From Nitrospirota bacterium (GTDB lineage: Bacteria; Nitrospirota; Thermodesulfovibrionia; Thermodesulfovibrionales; UBA6898): a DNA stretch of 33,474 bases. The translations under genes and the position numbers were made by a program. A model generated the notes under the pieces. The model ran no database searches. It worked only from the letters and a program-made list of their open reading frames with translations, and had not been told where the DNA came from. This document shows, piece by piece, positions 23,903 through 32,246 of the stretch (position 1 is its first letter; the number at the start of each line of letters is the position of its first letter). Location: contig JAKAIZ010000008.1 of NCBI GenBank assembly GCA_021814065.1, positions 1 through 33,474 of the forward strand, given 5' to 3'.

Positions 23903-25066
23903 TCACCTTCTGAACTTTCGAATTACCTGCGCTACGGACTCTACCACCTGGTTGGCTTCCTCATCGGTCATCCCCGGATAGATCGGCAAAGAAATGATCT
24001 GATCGTAAATCTGTTCGGATACCGCAAACCCTGCGGCGCTGTACTGAAAGGCGCGCCGGTAATAGGGATGCCGGTATAACGGAATGAAGTGGACGGAGGC
24101 CATCGTGCCCATACTCTTGAGTTCTTCGATAAACCGGTTTCTGTCGATCGTAAGTGCATCGCACACCAGTTTCACCACGTAGAGATGCCAAGCGCTCTCC
24201 CTGTCGGCTTTCACGACCGGTGTCTGCACCGCATCGAGGGACCTGAAAGAGTCTGTGTAAAGGTCGGCGATCTGTTTGCGTCTTTCCCACATCCAGTCCA
24301 GTTTCCTGAGTTGCGCGATTCCAAGCGATGCCTGGATGTCCGTCATGTTGTATTTGTAGCCCGCTTCGAGAACTTCGTAGTACCACGAGCCTTCACCGGT
24401 ATATCGTTTCCAGGCATCCTTGGATATGCCATGCAGCCTCAATATCCTCATCCTTTCGGCCCACGCGTCGTGCGCAGTCGTGACCATCCCACCCTCACCC
24501 GTAGTCAGGGACTTGGTGGCGTAAAAACTAAAGCACGTGAGGTCCCCTATGGTCCCGATTTTCCTGCCTTTATAAGTTGCAGGAATCGCATGGGCTGCAT
24601 CTTCGACGACCGCAAGATTCCGTCTCCTGGCCAGATCGCAGATCTCGTCCATGTCGCAGGGCTGCCCCGCGTAGTGCACCGGGATTATCGCCTTCGTTCT
24701 TTTTGTGATCTTTCCTTCCACCGCAGCCGCATCGATATTGAAGGTCTCCCCGTCGACGTCGACCAGAACCGGAATTGCCCGAAGATACGTGACAACCTCC
24801 GCCGTCGCCGTGAATGTCACTGCCGGGAGAATGACTTCGTCTCCCTCCTTAATTCCCGCAGCTATCAGGGCAAGGTGCAGTCCTGCAGTGCAGGAATTCA
24901 TCGACACGGCGTCTTCTGCACCGATGTAGTCCCTGAATTTTTCCTCGAACCTTACTGTCTTTGGTCCCATGGTGAGCCACCCGGACCGCAGCGAGTCGAG
25001 GACTTCGGCTATTTCATCTTCCGTGATGTATGGCTTGTGGAATGGTACTTCCATGAACGTTCTCAC
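23903..25066 (-). CDS. DegT/DnrJ/EryC1/StrS sugar aminotransferase (first-sugar pathway)
   Basis: A PLP-dependent sugar-nucleotide aminotransferase of 387 aa. PLP-binding Lys185 is in CFSFYATKSLTTGEGG; other family marks are VPFHKPYITEDEIAEVLDSLRSGWLTMGP, SCTAGLHLAL, VVEDAAHAIPATYKG and the C-terminal SLPIYPGMTDEEANQVV. Resembles ArnB/PglE-type C4 aminotransferases, consistent with acting on the 4-keto product of the WbpM-like dehydratase downstream. The track start is a GTG with GGGGG six bases upstream; an ATG four codons later (25054, MEVPFHKPY) is equally likely. The 9-base spacing to the PglC-like gene indicates one transcript. Confidence 0.92.
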   Translation of the reverse strand: MRTFMEVPFHKPYITEDEIAEVLDSLRSGWLTMGPKTVRFEEKFRDYIGAEDAVSMNSCTAGLHLALIAAGIKEGDEVILPAVTFTATAEVVTYLRAIPVLVDVDGETFNIDAAAVEGKITKRTKAIIPVHYAGQPCDMDEICDLARRRNLAVVEDAAHAIPATYKGRKIGTIGDLTCFSFYATKSLTTGEGGMVTTAHDAWAERMRILRLHGISKDAWKRYTGEGSWYYEVLEAGYKYNMTDIQASLGIAQLRKLDWMWERRKQIADLYTDSFRSLDAVQTPVVKADRESAWHLYVVKLVCDALTIDRNRFIEELKSMGTMASVHFIPLYRHPYYRRAFQYSAAGFAVSEQIYDQIISLPIYPGMTDEEANQVVESVAQVIRKFRR

Positions 25067-25138
25067 TCGTAACCCCCGGACTGCTTTCGTTGCGGGAACA
25101 TTTGCTCTGCAACCGACGGCGCCTGATTCAAACAGCGA

Positions 25139-26311
25139 TCAGCCTACGAAAAATCTTCTTATGCACTCCACCACTAACGCGCTGTCTTCCTCTCTCTGCA
25201 GGGGTCCGATGGGGAGCGACAAGACCTCTTTCGCCGCCTTTTCCGAAATGCTCAGGTTACCGAATTGTTTCATCCTGCCTTCGAAGACCTTCATTTTATG
25301 CAATGGTGTCGGATAATAGACCATCGCCGAGACTCCCTGTTTTTTCAGGTATCCCTGAAGCGCATCTCTTTCCTTTGTGCGGACAGTATACTGATGAAAA
25401 ACATGCCGGGTGGGGGGAGCAGGCGACAAAAACGGATCGTCAGCAGCGACCGGGAGAATAAGACCGCTGATGTCTGAAAGCTTCTGCGTATAAAACGCGG
25501 CGATCTCCTGCCTTCGGGCATTGAATTCGTCAATATACCTGAACTTGGCAAGGAGAATTGCAGCCTGAAGCGTGTCCATCCTCCCGTTATACCCGACGTG
25601 ATCAACGTTATATTTGTCCCTGCCGCCGTGCTTGATCAACATGCGCACGAGTTCTGCGGTCTCGTTACTGTTGGTGGCAACCATTCCCGCATCACCAAAA
25701 CTGCCCAGATTTTTGGAAGGGAAAAAACTGAATGCTCCCGTGTTGCCGAGTGAGCCGAGTTTCCTGGCCTTCCATGTCGCGCCAAATGCCTGGGCCACGT
25801 CTTCCACAACAAATGCACCGTGTTCTTCTGCAATTCCTGTTACTTCATCCATATCGGCAGCCCGTCCATATAAGTGGACCGGAATAATTCCGGCCACCCG
25901 CCCCGACCCGTGAGGCGAATGCAGGTAGTCTCTGATCCTGTTCACGTCTATGTTGTACGTGACTGGGTCGATATCGACAAAGACAGGCGTCGCACCGGAT
26001 CTGATAATCGCATCACCGGTCGCCGTAAACGTAAATGGCGTGGTAATTATTTCATCATCCTTGTTGAAGTATTCCTCTCCCTTCAGCTGAATGGCATAGG
26101 CCCGCAGTGAAAGCACCAGCGCCTCTGTTCCCGACGATACTGCAATGCAGTCGCTGACGTTAAGGTACCCGGCAAGGGCTCCCTCAAATGCCGCGATCTC
26201 GGGCCCGAAGATCCATTTCTGATGACCGAGACATTTCTGCAGCGCGCCGTCTATATCCGGTTTCATATATTCATATTCCGCTTTTAAGTCGAGCATCGTG
26301 ATCTCTTTCAT
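25139..26311 (-). CDS. wbpE: UDP-3-oxo-GlcNAcA aminotransferase (WbpE-like)
   Basis: A DegT-family aminotransferase of 390 aa whose context assigns it to the diacetamido-glucuronate pathway: it follows the WbpB-WbpD fusion with a one-base stop/start overlap (TGATG) and has GAAGGAAG upstream. PLP Lys200 is in FSFFPSKNLGSFGDAGM, the sequence characteristic of WbpE; others are VSSGTEALVLSLRA, TTPFTFTATGDAI, PVHLYGRAADMDE and VYYPTPLHKMKVFE. It should transfer the amino group from glutamate to the 3-keto group of UDP-3-oxo-GlcNAc-uronate. The symbol is by family and context. Confidence 0.92.
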   Translation of the reverse strand: MKEITMLDLKAEYEYMKPDIDGALQKCLGHQKWIFGPEIAAFEGALAGYLNVSDCIAVSSGTEALVLSLRAYAIQLKGEEYFNKDDEIITTPFTFTATGDAIIRSGATPVFVDIDPVTYNIDVNRIRDYLHSPHGSGRVAGIIPVHLYGRAADMDEVTGIAEEHGAFVVEDVAQAFGATWKARKLGSLGNTGAFSFFPSKNLGSFGDAGMVATNSNETAELVRMLIKHGGRDKYNVDHVGYNGRMDTLQAAILLAKFRYIDEFNARRQEIAAFYTQKLSDISGLILPVAADDPFLSPAPPTRHVFHQYTVRTKERDALQGYLKKQGVSAMVYYPTPLHKMKVFEGRMKQFGNLSISEKAAKEVLSLPIGPLQREEDSALVVECIRRFFVG

Positions 26312-27966
26312 CAGACTTCTTCCTTCTTAGCTATGAGTGAATTGACGTCACCCATTTGATATTCATTGCCGCAGTAAGCGCAGACTGCGGAGTCATTCTG
26401 AAACCTCAGCGTCGTTCCACATCTGCACGCCCAGCCGATCCTCTTCGCGGGAACGCCTGCGACAACAGCGTAATCAGGGACATTCTGCTTGACGACGGCC
26501 CCCGCTCCCACAACGGCGTATCGCCCCACCGTTATGCCGCATACGATGGTAGCGTTTGCCCCTATTGTTGCACCCTTTCTTACAAGTGTGCTCCTGAACT
26601 CCTTCTTCCTTTCGATAAATGCCCTCGGATTATAAACATTCGTGAACACACAGGAAGGCCCGCAAAAAACTCCGTCTTCGAGGGTGACTCCCTTGTAGAC
26701 CGACACATTGTTTTGAATCTTGCAACCGTCTCCGACGGTGACGTCCGGACCGATTACAACATTCTGCCCGATGACACATTTTCTCCCCACTGCCGAACCC
26801 TTCAGAATATGGGAAAAATGCCAGACTTTTACGTCCTCGCCGATTGAGACGTCCTCGTCAACATGGGCGCTTTCATGGAGCACGGCAGAAGGCGATATGC
26901 GGGGACCGGGGTGTGCCGCTTCGGTGCCCGTAGATGTCGGGGCCGAAGGCCTCCTGCCGTTGCCGATAGCCTTATCCGCCTCTTCAAGGACCCTGAGGAC
27001 ACGTAATCCCTCTTCCCCGTTTGTCTTCGGTTCTTTCTTGGAGACTACACATTCTATGAAATGTTCAAGCTCCCGTCGCAGCGGCTCTCCGGCGCCGAAA
27101 GGGATGACCTGACATTCCGCCTTCATCGCAACGGGAACTTTTCCGTCCCTCCATTCGATCTTATGAGGATAAAGGAACAGTTTTTCCTTGCTCACATCGT
27201 CAAAGACGACCATCCCCTTTGAGCCCACCACTATCAGCTTTTGTTCCTTATAAGGGTGGAGCCAGCTTACAAAGATATGGCCCTTTACTCCGTTTCTGAA
27301 TTCGAGCGTCGTGAGGGTGGTATCGTAGACGGAGCTGTTCAGATAATCCCCGCCGAAGGCTGAAACCTTTACCGGTTCTTCCTCGAAGAGCATGAGCATG
27401 ACGGATATGTCGTGAGGGGCAAAGCTCCAGAGGATGTTTTCTTCGGTCCTGAGCTTCCCGATATTGAGGCGGTTGGAATAGATATACTGGATCTTCCCCA
27501 GTGCTCCCGACGATATGAGCTCTTTCAGCTTCAAGACTGCGGGATGATACTGCAGAATATGCCCGACCATCAGAATTCTCCCCTCACTTTTGGCCAGTGC
27601 GACAAGCTGCTCGCCTTCCCTGTAGGTCAGCGCGAGGGGTTTCTCGACAAAGACGTCTTTGCCTTCGAGCAGTGCCCGTTTTACCATTTCGTAATGAGTC
27701 ACTGCAGGAGTCGCTATCGCCACGGCCCTCACATCGGGAGCTTTCAGCATTTCCTCGAAGGACGTTGTGTAATTCAGCACAGGATAAGCGTCCGACCCGG
27801 TGCGCGCGGGAGAGGTCCCGCAAAGGGCCTGGGAGTTTTTCCGGTATTCGGAAACGACCTCAGGGCGGCTGTCGCAGGCCGTATGCAGCGCACCGATTTC
27901 CAGCAGGTTGCGAAAAAGATTTTTCCCCCAGAAACCAAGACCGGCAAGACCGACGAAAGTATTCAA
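26311..27966 (-). CDS. WbpB-WbpD fusion: 3-dehydrogenase plus 3-N-acetyltransferase
   Basis: A 551-aa two-enzyme fusion. Residues 1-330 are a Gfo/Idh/MocA oxidoreductase (GLAGLGFWGKNL, VFVEKPLALTYREGEQL, APHDISVMLML), matching WbpB/WlbA, which oxidises C3 of UDP-GlcNAcA. After a linker (about 335-355, Pro/Ser/Thr-rich) comes a left-handed beta-helix acyltransferase (about 356-520; DVKVWHFSHILKGSAVGRKCVIGQNVVIGPDV, NNVSVYKGVTLEDGVFCGPSCVFTN), matching WbpD/WlbB. The C-terminus has a small zinc ribbon (CRCGTTLRF...CAYCGNEY). The start is a TTG, since no other start keeps the GLAGLGFWG motif; AAGGAG lies twelve bases upstream. The two steps flank the aminotransferase step, so fusion may channel intermediates. 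Confidence 0.93.
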   Translation of the reverse strand: MNTFVGLAGLGFWGKNLFRNLLEIGALHTACDSRPEVVSEYRKNSQALCGTSPARTGSDAYPVLNYTTSFEEMLKAPDVRAVAIATPAVTHYEMVKRALLEGKDVFVEKPLALTYREGEQLVALAKSEGRILMVGHILQYHPAVLKLKELISSGALGKIQYIYSNRLNIGKLRTEENILWSFAPHDISVMLMLFEEEPVKVSAFGGDYLNSSVYDTTLTTLEFRNGVKGHIFVSWLHPYKEQKLIVVGSKGMVVFDDVSKEKLFLYPHKIEWRDGKVPVAMKAECQVIPFGAGEPLRRELEHFIECVVSKKEPKTNGEEGLRVLRVLEEADKAIGNGRRPSAPTSTGTEAAHPGPRISPSAVLHESAHVDEDVSIGEDVKVWHFSHILKGSAVGRKCVIGQNVVIGPDVTVGDGCKIQNNVSVYKGVTLEDGVFCGPSCVFTNVYNPRAFIERKKEFRSTLVRKGATIGANATIVCGITVGRYAVVGAGAVVKQNVPDYAVVAGVPAKRIGWACRCGTTLRFQNDSAVCAYCGNEYQMGDVNSLIAKKEEV

Positions 27967-28045
27967 GTTATTTGTCCGCTCCTTTTCATGTTTTGACCTG
28001 TTGAGACAGCCGGCAATACTGTAGCTATAACCGTCCGGAATGCTA

Positions 28046-29308
28046 TCATAATTCGGACCATTTCCTCATGACCGCATTGCCTGCATCGCCCTCAAAAAAG
28101 GACTCCGCCGCTCTCTCTTTCATTCTTTTGGGGATAAGCAGGAGTAAACCCCTGATAAAAACGTCCAGCAGATGGAACAGATAGAACAGATAAACCTTTT
28201 TTGAGTCGCGGGAAAGGGAATACTTTTCTCTCAGATGCCCCCTCGACGGGAAAAAACTCTTAAAGGCAGTCATGACTTTGCCGCTGAAAGTTGTAGTACT
28301 TTTTAACATGCTCAGTACGTCAGGCTCCCGCATGAAAGAGGCCAGAAATCCTTGCAGGAGATTTGGGAAGAGGGCGCGACTGAAAAGATTCTTCACGAGT
28401 TCCCTGTCGGAATCCTTGTTCTTCATGATATTGTGTATCGGCAGAGGCATTTCCGTTCCGAGAAGGCCTCTGACGAGTTGTAATGTACAAAGCAGGTATC
28501 GCGCTATTTCGGGGTCGTCTGCAGTCGAGCCAATCCGTTCCCAGTCGATGTCATCCTGATAATAGCTCATGGTTTCATGAATATCACAAGCGTTCTTGAG
28601 CGCAAAAGAATTGAACTTGTGGTTAAAAGAAGCATGCAGGCAGAGATGCATCAGCAAATCCTCAGGCGACAGAAGCAAAACTGGAACGTCGGCAATTTTC
28701 GTCTGCTCAGCCCTTCCCCATAACTCGTCCATGTCCACTTTAAACGGACTATTCGGCGGGGTAATACTCCAGTGGATCTCGATCGGTGGAGCTCCCCTCT
28801 TCGTAAAAGGGACCAGATGATGTTGCGTCAAACATTGCTCTTCTATCCGCGCCCGGGATTCGGGTCCATACCCCATCTCCAGCAGTGCATCCTGGGCCCT
28901 TGGAAGGTCCTGTCTTCTGACAAGCAGGTCCATATCTCTCATCTGCCTTAGCGCGACGTCACCATATACCATTTCCGCCAGATGCAAACCCTTGAGGGCT
29001 ATAACTTCAATGCCCTGCCCCGTCAATACGTTGCAAACTTCTGAAAAATCGCTATAGAGACGCATATTTCTTGCTGCATTATAGAAATAAATTTCCTGTA
29101 ATCTCTGAATAAATGTGGGGGGGACATCGGCAATCCTATCGAATTTCTTCAGTCGATAATAAAGCAAGGGAGCAATATCGTGCCTAATCGCCAGTTGAAT
29201 GACATGATCCCAGTCGGACATGGAAATCCGGTGGAGTCTCGATTCAGTCCAGTCCGTCTTATTGCTAAGACAATAAAGCAACAGGCCAAAGCATCCCTTT
29301 GCATTCAT
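28046..29308 (-). CDS. NTP_transf_5 nucleotidyltransferase family protein
   Basis: A 420-aa protein of the uncharacterised nucleotidyltransferase family NTP_transf_5. Seen: VIALKGLHLAEMVYGDVALRQMRDMDLLVRRQD (the GD/RxMxDxDLLV signature of a minimal nucleotidyltransferase core), APPIEIHWSI, and PEDLLMHLCLHASFNH. The start at 29308 (MNAKGCFG) has AAGGA eight bases upstream and follows the 72-aa peptide by about 24 bases. Relatives occur in lasso-peptide and similar modification clusters, where one (PsmN) was reported to modify a phosphorylated peptide. Here it is the last gene of the PqqD/HprK/peptide cassette, so it may act on that peptide or on the glycan. Role inferred. Confidence 0.82.
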   Translation of the reverse strand: MNAKGCFGLLLYCLSNKTDWTESRLHRISMSDWDHVIQLAIRHDIAPLLYYRLKKFDRIADVPPTFIQRLQEIYFYNAARNMRLYSDFSEVCNVLTGQGIEVIALKGLHLAEMVYGDVALRQMRDMDLLVRRQDLPRAQDALLEMGYGPESRARIEEQCLTQHHLVPFTKRGAPPIEIHWSITPPNSPFKVDMDELWGRAEQTKIADVPVLLLSPEDLLMHLCLHASFNHKFNSFALKNACDIHETMSYYQDDIDWERIGSTADDPEIARYLLCTLQLVRGLLGTEMPLPIHNIMKNKDSDRELVKNLFSRALFPNLLQGFLASFMREPDVLSMLKSTTTFSGKVMTAFKSFFPSRGHLREKYSLSRDSKKVYLFYLFHLLDVFIRGLLLLIPKRMKERAAESFFEGDAGNAVMRKWSEL

Positions 29309-29331
29309 GTTGACGTCCTTGCCCCTCTTGC

Positions 29332-29550
29332 TCACCAGCACGACGGATTAAAGACCTTCTCTACGAAGGAATTACACCTGCCATCCGGATTTTTCTCTTC
29401 TCCGGTGCTTCCGCTGCTTCCATATTTCTCCGCCCACGCCTTGCGCGAGCTCATTTTGAAAGCTACAGCAAGGGGAAGTACGTATCCGGTCGTTCTGATG
29501 GTCTTTTTTAGAAACTCACGCCTTGACGTTTGTTTGCCTTCTTCAGACAT
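29332..29550 (-). CDS. 72-aa twin-arginine-type peptide, candidate substrate of the cassette
   Basis: A small gene with ATG start and GAGGTG five bases upstream, 16 bases after the HprK-like gene. Residues 9-15 are SRREFLK, a textbook Tat motif; a hydrophobic stretch GYVLPLAVAF follows (22-31), then KAWA/EK, a likely signal-peptidase site after residue 40. The mature part would be 32 aa, starting EKYGSSGSTGEE and ending in NPSCW, with Cys59 and Cys71 able to form a disulphide and several serines. Small Tat-signal peptides of this shape recur near PqqD/HprK/NTP_transf_5 genes. It could be a modified, exported peptide or a tiny surface protein; modification is unproven. Confidence 0.75.
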   Translation of the reverse strand: MSEEGKQTSRREFLKKTIRTTGYVLPLAVAFKMSSRKAWAEKYGSSGSTGEEKNPDGRCNSFVEKVFNPSCW

Positions 29551-29566
29551 AGCGCACCTCGACTTT

Positions 29567-30487
29567 CTAATTTTGATATACTAATTCAGCCCCAGCACCA
29601 GCTCTCTGATCCCGGCAGAGTGCAAGCGGTGGCTGTTGCCTTATCAGCTGTGACATCGCAAGAGAAGCCTCATGCATGTCGCCGGTGTTGAACCTGAAAC
29701 AACGGCAATTCTTAACCAGCTGCAGCAAAGTTTCCAACCCCCGTTCTCCGTGGTCCAGAAGGTTAATTGTCTGTCCGATCAGCAGGGTCATCGCCTCGGT
29801 TTCTCCAACGGGAATAAGATCATTGCGGTTTCCGGACTTGTAACAAGGGAATACCAGCCAGGCGGGAACAGAGGAACGGGCGACCCACCCGTTTCGGATG
29901 AGCGCAGGGTCAAACCGCATCTTTCCACGACCTTCCATGCAGACCGCTTCATTCAATTTAACTGCAAGATCGGGGAACAAACCCAGTGCTCGGGAATCTA
30001 CATGGAAACTGCGAGGGAGCGGCACGGCCCTGTTCTCCCCCGGCTCAATGAGAATGACCTCATCGGAAAGGCACTTCCATCCCTGAAGCAGCATACCCAG
30101 GGCAAGAGAAGACTTCCCGGACCCGGAAGGACCGACAAGAAGAATGGCTTGCCCGTCAACGTCTACCCCTGATGCATGCAGTTGAATGAGATGCCTTGTG
30201 TTCTGAAGAATCCTCGCCATTATGGCCCATTCGAGGTTGTCCCATAATTGGACAGTGTCATCCGTTTCAAAGATGAGGGTGTCAGCTTCATATATCCGAT
30301 ATGCGCGAACGCCTCTGCCATGGTTCCAAAAGCACTGGACAGTCCACCCTGCTGAACATATTCCGGACTTCGCGGCCATGGCCGGATACAGGAGGCCAAG
30401 CCCTGATTTCAGCTCTTCACAGTCAGTCGCCAGAGAAAAGCGGAAATTGTGAATCTCGTATGATTGGCTGAACGTAGCCCTTTTCAT
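29567..30487 (-). CDS. HPr kinase-like protein (HprK-related kinase A type)
   Basis: A 306-aa protein with the C-terminal kinase core of HprK. Walker A GPSGSGKSSLALG is at residues 119-131, preceded by IQLHASGVDVDGQAILLV; then SDEVILIEPG and RSFHVDSRALGLFPDL. There is no HPr partner or PTS gene in the window. Relatives of this group phosphorylate peptides in lasso-peptide clusters. The track start at 30706 would overlap the PqqD gene by over 200 bases; the ATG at 30487 (MKRATFSQS) lies two bases after its stop and is strongly preferred. With PqqD upstream and the Tat peptide downstream it is probably a peptide or small-molecule kinase (inference). Confidence 0.83.
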   Translation of the reverse strand: MKRATFSQSYEIHNFRFSLATDCEELKSGLGLLYPAMAAKSGICSAGWTVQCFWNHGRGVRAYRIYEADTLIFETDDTVQLWDNLEWAIMARILQNTRHLIQLHASGVDVDGQAILLVGPSGSGKSSLALGMLLQGWKCLSDEVILIEPGENRAVPLPRSFHVDSRALGLFPDLAVKLNEAVCMEGRGKMRFDPALIRNGWVARSSVPAWLVFPCYKSGNRNDLIPVGETEAMTLLIGQTINLLDHGERGLETLLQLVKNCRCFRFNTGDMHEASLAMSQLIRQQPPLALCRDQRAGAGAELVYQN

Positions 30488-30489
30488 GC

Positions 30490-30786
30490 TCAGCTCGGGT
30501 TTGGGGCCAACAGGTCGCACTCCTGAAAAAATGCAACGGCTCTGTAAAGATCTTTCATGACGGCGTCCTCGCTTGCCTTGCTGATCGAGGAAACTTCTGC
30601 TGCAATTTCTTCCAACGAGAGGTTCCCCTCCAAATACGACCAGAAAAGAGATGCAGTAATATTCAGCGTGTATGCCATCTCGCGCTTCCCGTCGTAAAGG
30701 ACGCAACCGTCATCCAGATCGCGCTGCCGGATATCCGGCCGTCTGGATAATCGTAATTGGGCCGACAACAAACCAGGGTCCCTCAA
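30490..30786 (-). CDS. PqqD-like peptide-recognition protein
   Basis: A 98-aa winged-helix protein of the PqqD/RRE family, the domain that binds leader peptides in ribosomal peptide modification. Seen: DDGCVLYDGKREMAYTLNITASLFWSYLEGNLSLEEIAAEVS followed by a helical C-terminus (DLYRAVAFFQECDLL). The start is a TTG that overlaps the wbpA stop as TTGA, with GGTGG eight bases upstream. It heads the cassette with the HprK-like kinase and Tat-type peptide. I recall a TIGRFAM pairing of PqqD-like proteins with HprK-related kinase A; no function is known to me. Confidence 0.85.
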   Translation of the reverse strand: MRDPGLLSAQLRLSRRPDIRQRDLDDGCVLYDGKREMAYTLNITASLFWSYLEGNLSLEEIAAEVSSISKASEDAVMKDLYRAVAFFQECDLLAPNPS

Positions 30787-32087
30787 GCCTTAACCACCTT
30801 ATGCCCGTTCCCGTTAAGGTTCCGCACAAGGTTCCTCGTGTCTACAACTAACTTCGAATTCTCCACGATAAAATCGGGGTCATAGAGCGAATGATCCGTC
30901 GCGATTACCACACAGGTATACGCGCCCAAATTCTCCGGCGTGAGCGCGACCGATCCCTTGTCAAGCTTGTACTTTCGCAATCTCGGGGGCATGGGGATAT
31001 AAGGATCATTATAATCTACCTCGGCACCAAGTTCTTTAAAGAGCTCCATCAATTTTAGCGATGGGGATTCGCGCACGTCATCGACATCTTTTTTATAGGC
31101 AAGGCCGAGGATGAGAATCTTTGCGCCGTTGATGCTCTTCCCCTGTATACTGAGCGCCTCTATAGTCTTCTGGACGACGAAATACGGCATGCGCGTGTTT
31201 ATCTCACCCGCTAGCTCGATGAAACGTGTCGAGAAATCGTACTCTCTCGCCTTCCAGGTGAGATAAAAAGGATCGATAGGTATGCAATGGCCGCCGAGGC
31301 CGGGCCCCGGGTAAAAAGCATGAAAGCCGAAGGGCTTCGTCTTGGCCGCCTCAATCACCTCCCATATGTCAATACCCATCTTGTCGAGCAGGACCTTGAG
31401 TTCGTTCACGAGGGCAATATTGACCGCCCGGTAAATGTTCTCAAGCAGCTTTGTCGCCTCGGCGGTTTTCGTCGATGAGACGGGTATAACGCGCTCCACG
31501 ATCTGGCTGTAGAGTGCAGTGGCAACCTTCAGGCATTCAGGGGTATATCCGCTGACGACCTTCGGAATATCCCGCATGGCGAACTGATTGTTGTTGGGGT
31601 CTTCACGTTCCGGCGAATAGGCGAGATGGAAATCGGTGCCCGCTCTGAGACCGGACTCCTCAAGGATCGCCTTCATGTCTTCGTCGGTGGTGCCGGGATA
31701 CGTGGAAGACTCAAGAACGACCAACTGCCCTTTGCGAAGATGTCCGGCAATAGTCTTTGTAGTATTCAGCACATAGGAGAGGTCGGGCTCGCGATATTTA
31801 TTGAGCGGCGTCGGTACACATATGATCATGCAATCCATGCCGGCCAGCTCGGCAAAATTCGACGATGCACGAAATGAGGGGAAACAATTCTTGATCCGCG
31901 AAGAATCAATATGTTTGATGTAACTTTTTCCCTCGTTCAGAAGGGCCACCTTTTCCTCGTCGATATCAAAGCCGGTTGCGCGAAACCCCGCCTGGCAGAA
32001 TTCTATCGCGAGGGGCAATCCGACATACCCTAGCCCGATAATTCCCACCCTGCTTTCTTTTAGTGCAATTTGTTCAACAAAGTCCAT
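30783..32087 (-). CDS. wbpA: UDP-N-acetylglucosamine 6-dehydrogenase (WbpA-like)
   Basis: A 434-aa nucleotide-sugar dehydrogenase that oxidises C6 of UDP-GlcNAc twice to give UDP-GlcNAc-uronate. Seen: NAD site VGIIGLGYVGLPLAIEF, CVPTPLNKYREPDL, SSTYPGTTDE, catalytic Cys in GLGGHCIPIDPFYL, and the C-terminal LGLAYKKDVDDVRESPSLKLMEL. The start at 32087 has GGAGG seven bases upstream; the track start 93 bases earlier has none. First step for WbpB/WbpE/WbpD encoded downstream. It is preceded by an ops-like hairpin element at 32101-32137. The symbol is by family and pathway context; WecC-type ManNAc dehydrogenase is less likely. Confidence 0.92.
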   Translation of the reverse strand: MDFVEQIALKESRVGIIGLGYVGLPLAIEFCQAGFRATGFDIDEEKVALLNEGKSYIKHIDSSRIKNCFPSFRASSNFAELAGMDCMIICVPTPLNKYREPDLSYVLNTTKTIAGHLRKGQLVVLESSTYPGTTDEDMKAILEESGLRAGTDFHLAYSPEREDPNNNQFAMRDIPKVVSGYTPECLKVATALYSQIVERVIPVSSTKTAEATKLLENIYRAVNIALVNELKVLLDKMGIDIWEVIEAAKTKPFGFHAFYPGPGLGGHCIPIDPFYLTWKAREYDFSTRFIELAGEINTRMPYFVVQKTIEALSIQGKSINGAKILILGLAYKKDVDDVRESPSLKLMELFKELGAEVDYNDPYIPMPPRLRKYKLDKGSVALTPENLGAYTCVVIATDHSLYDPDFIVENSKLVVDTRNLVRNLNGNGHKVVKA

Positions 32088-32100
32088 GGTCTTGCCTCCA

Positions 32101-32137
32101 CACTGCTCCGCCTTCTCAGTTACAGGAATAACCGAGA
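32101..32137 (-). promoter_or_regulatory. Leader hairpin plus ops-like element, copy B
   Basis: On the minus strand TCTCGGTTA and TAACTGAGA form a nine-pair stem (one G-U) with a six-base loop, followed directly by AGGCGGAGCAGTG and then the wbpA ribosome site. It matches copy A ahead of rfbF over TGTAACYGAGMAGGCGGAGC. It lies in the 159-base gap between upxY and wbpA, where a NusG-paralogue made by the first gene could load on the transcript. Confidence 0.55.
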
Positions 32138-32246
32138 TACACATGTACGACACTGCTGCCGCCCATACCGGGCCGATCAATTCTCAGCTACACTAAAGAT
32201 ATAAAGGAATTTGCTGCTTTATTCGAAATTTCATGCTTCGTCATCG

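Noticed and set aside
24089-25072. 327-codon plus-strand ORF
   Set aside because: It lies wholly opposite the DegT aminotransferase, which has clear family motifs; the plus-strand product shows no recognisable domain.
28046-30786. Lasso-peptide cluster
   Set aside because: PqqD, HprK-like and nucleotidyltransferase genes recall one, but there is no asparagine-synthetase-like cyclase or B2 leader protease and the small peptide has a Tat signal rather than a lasso core.
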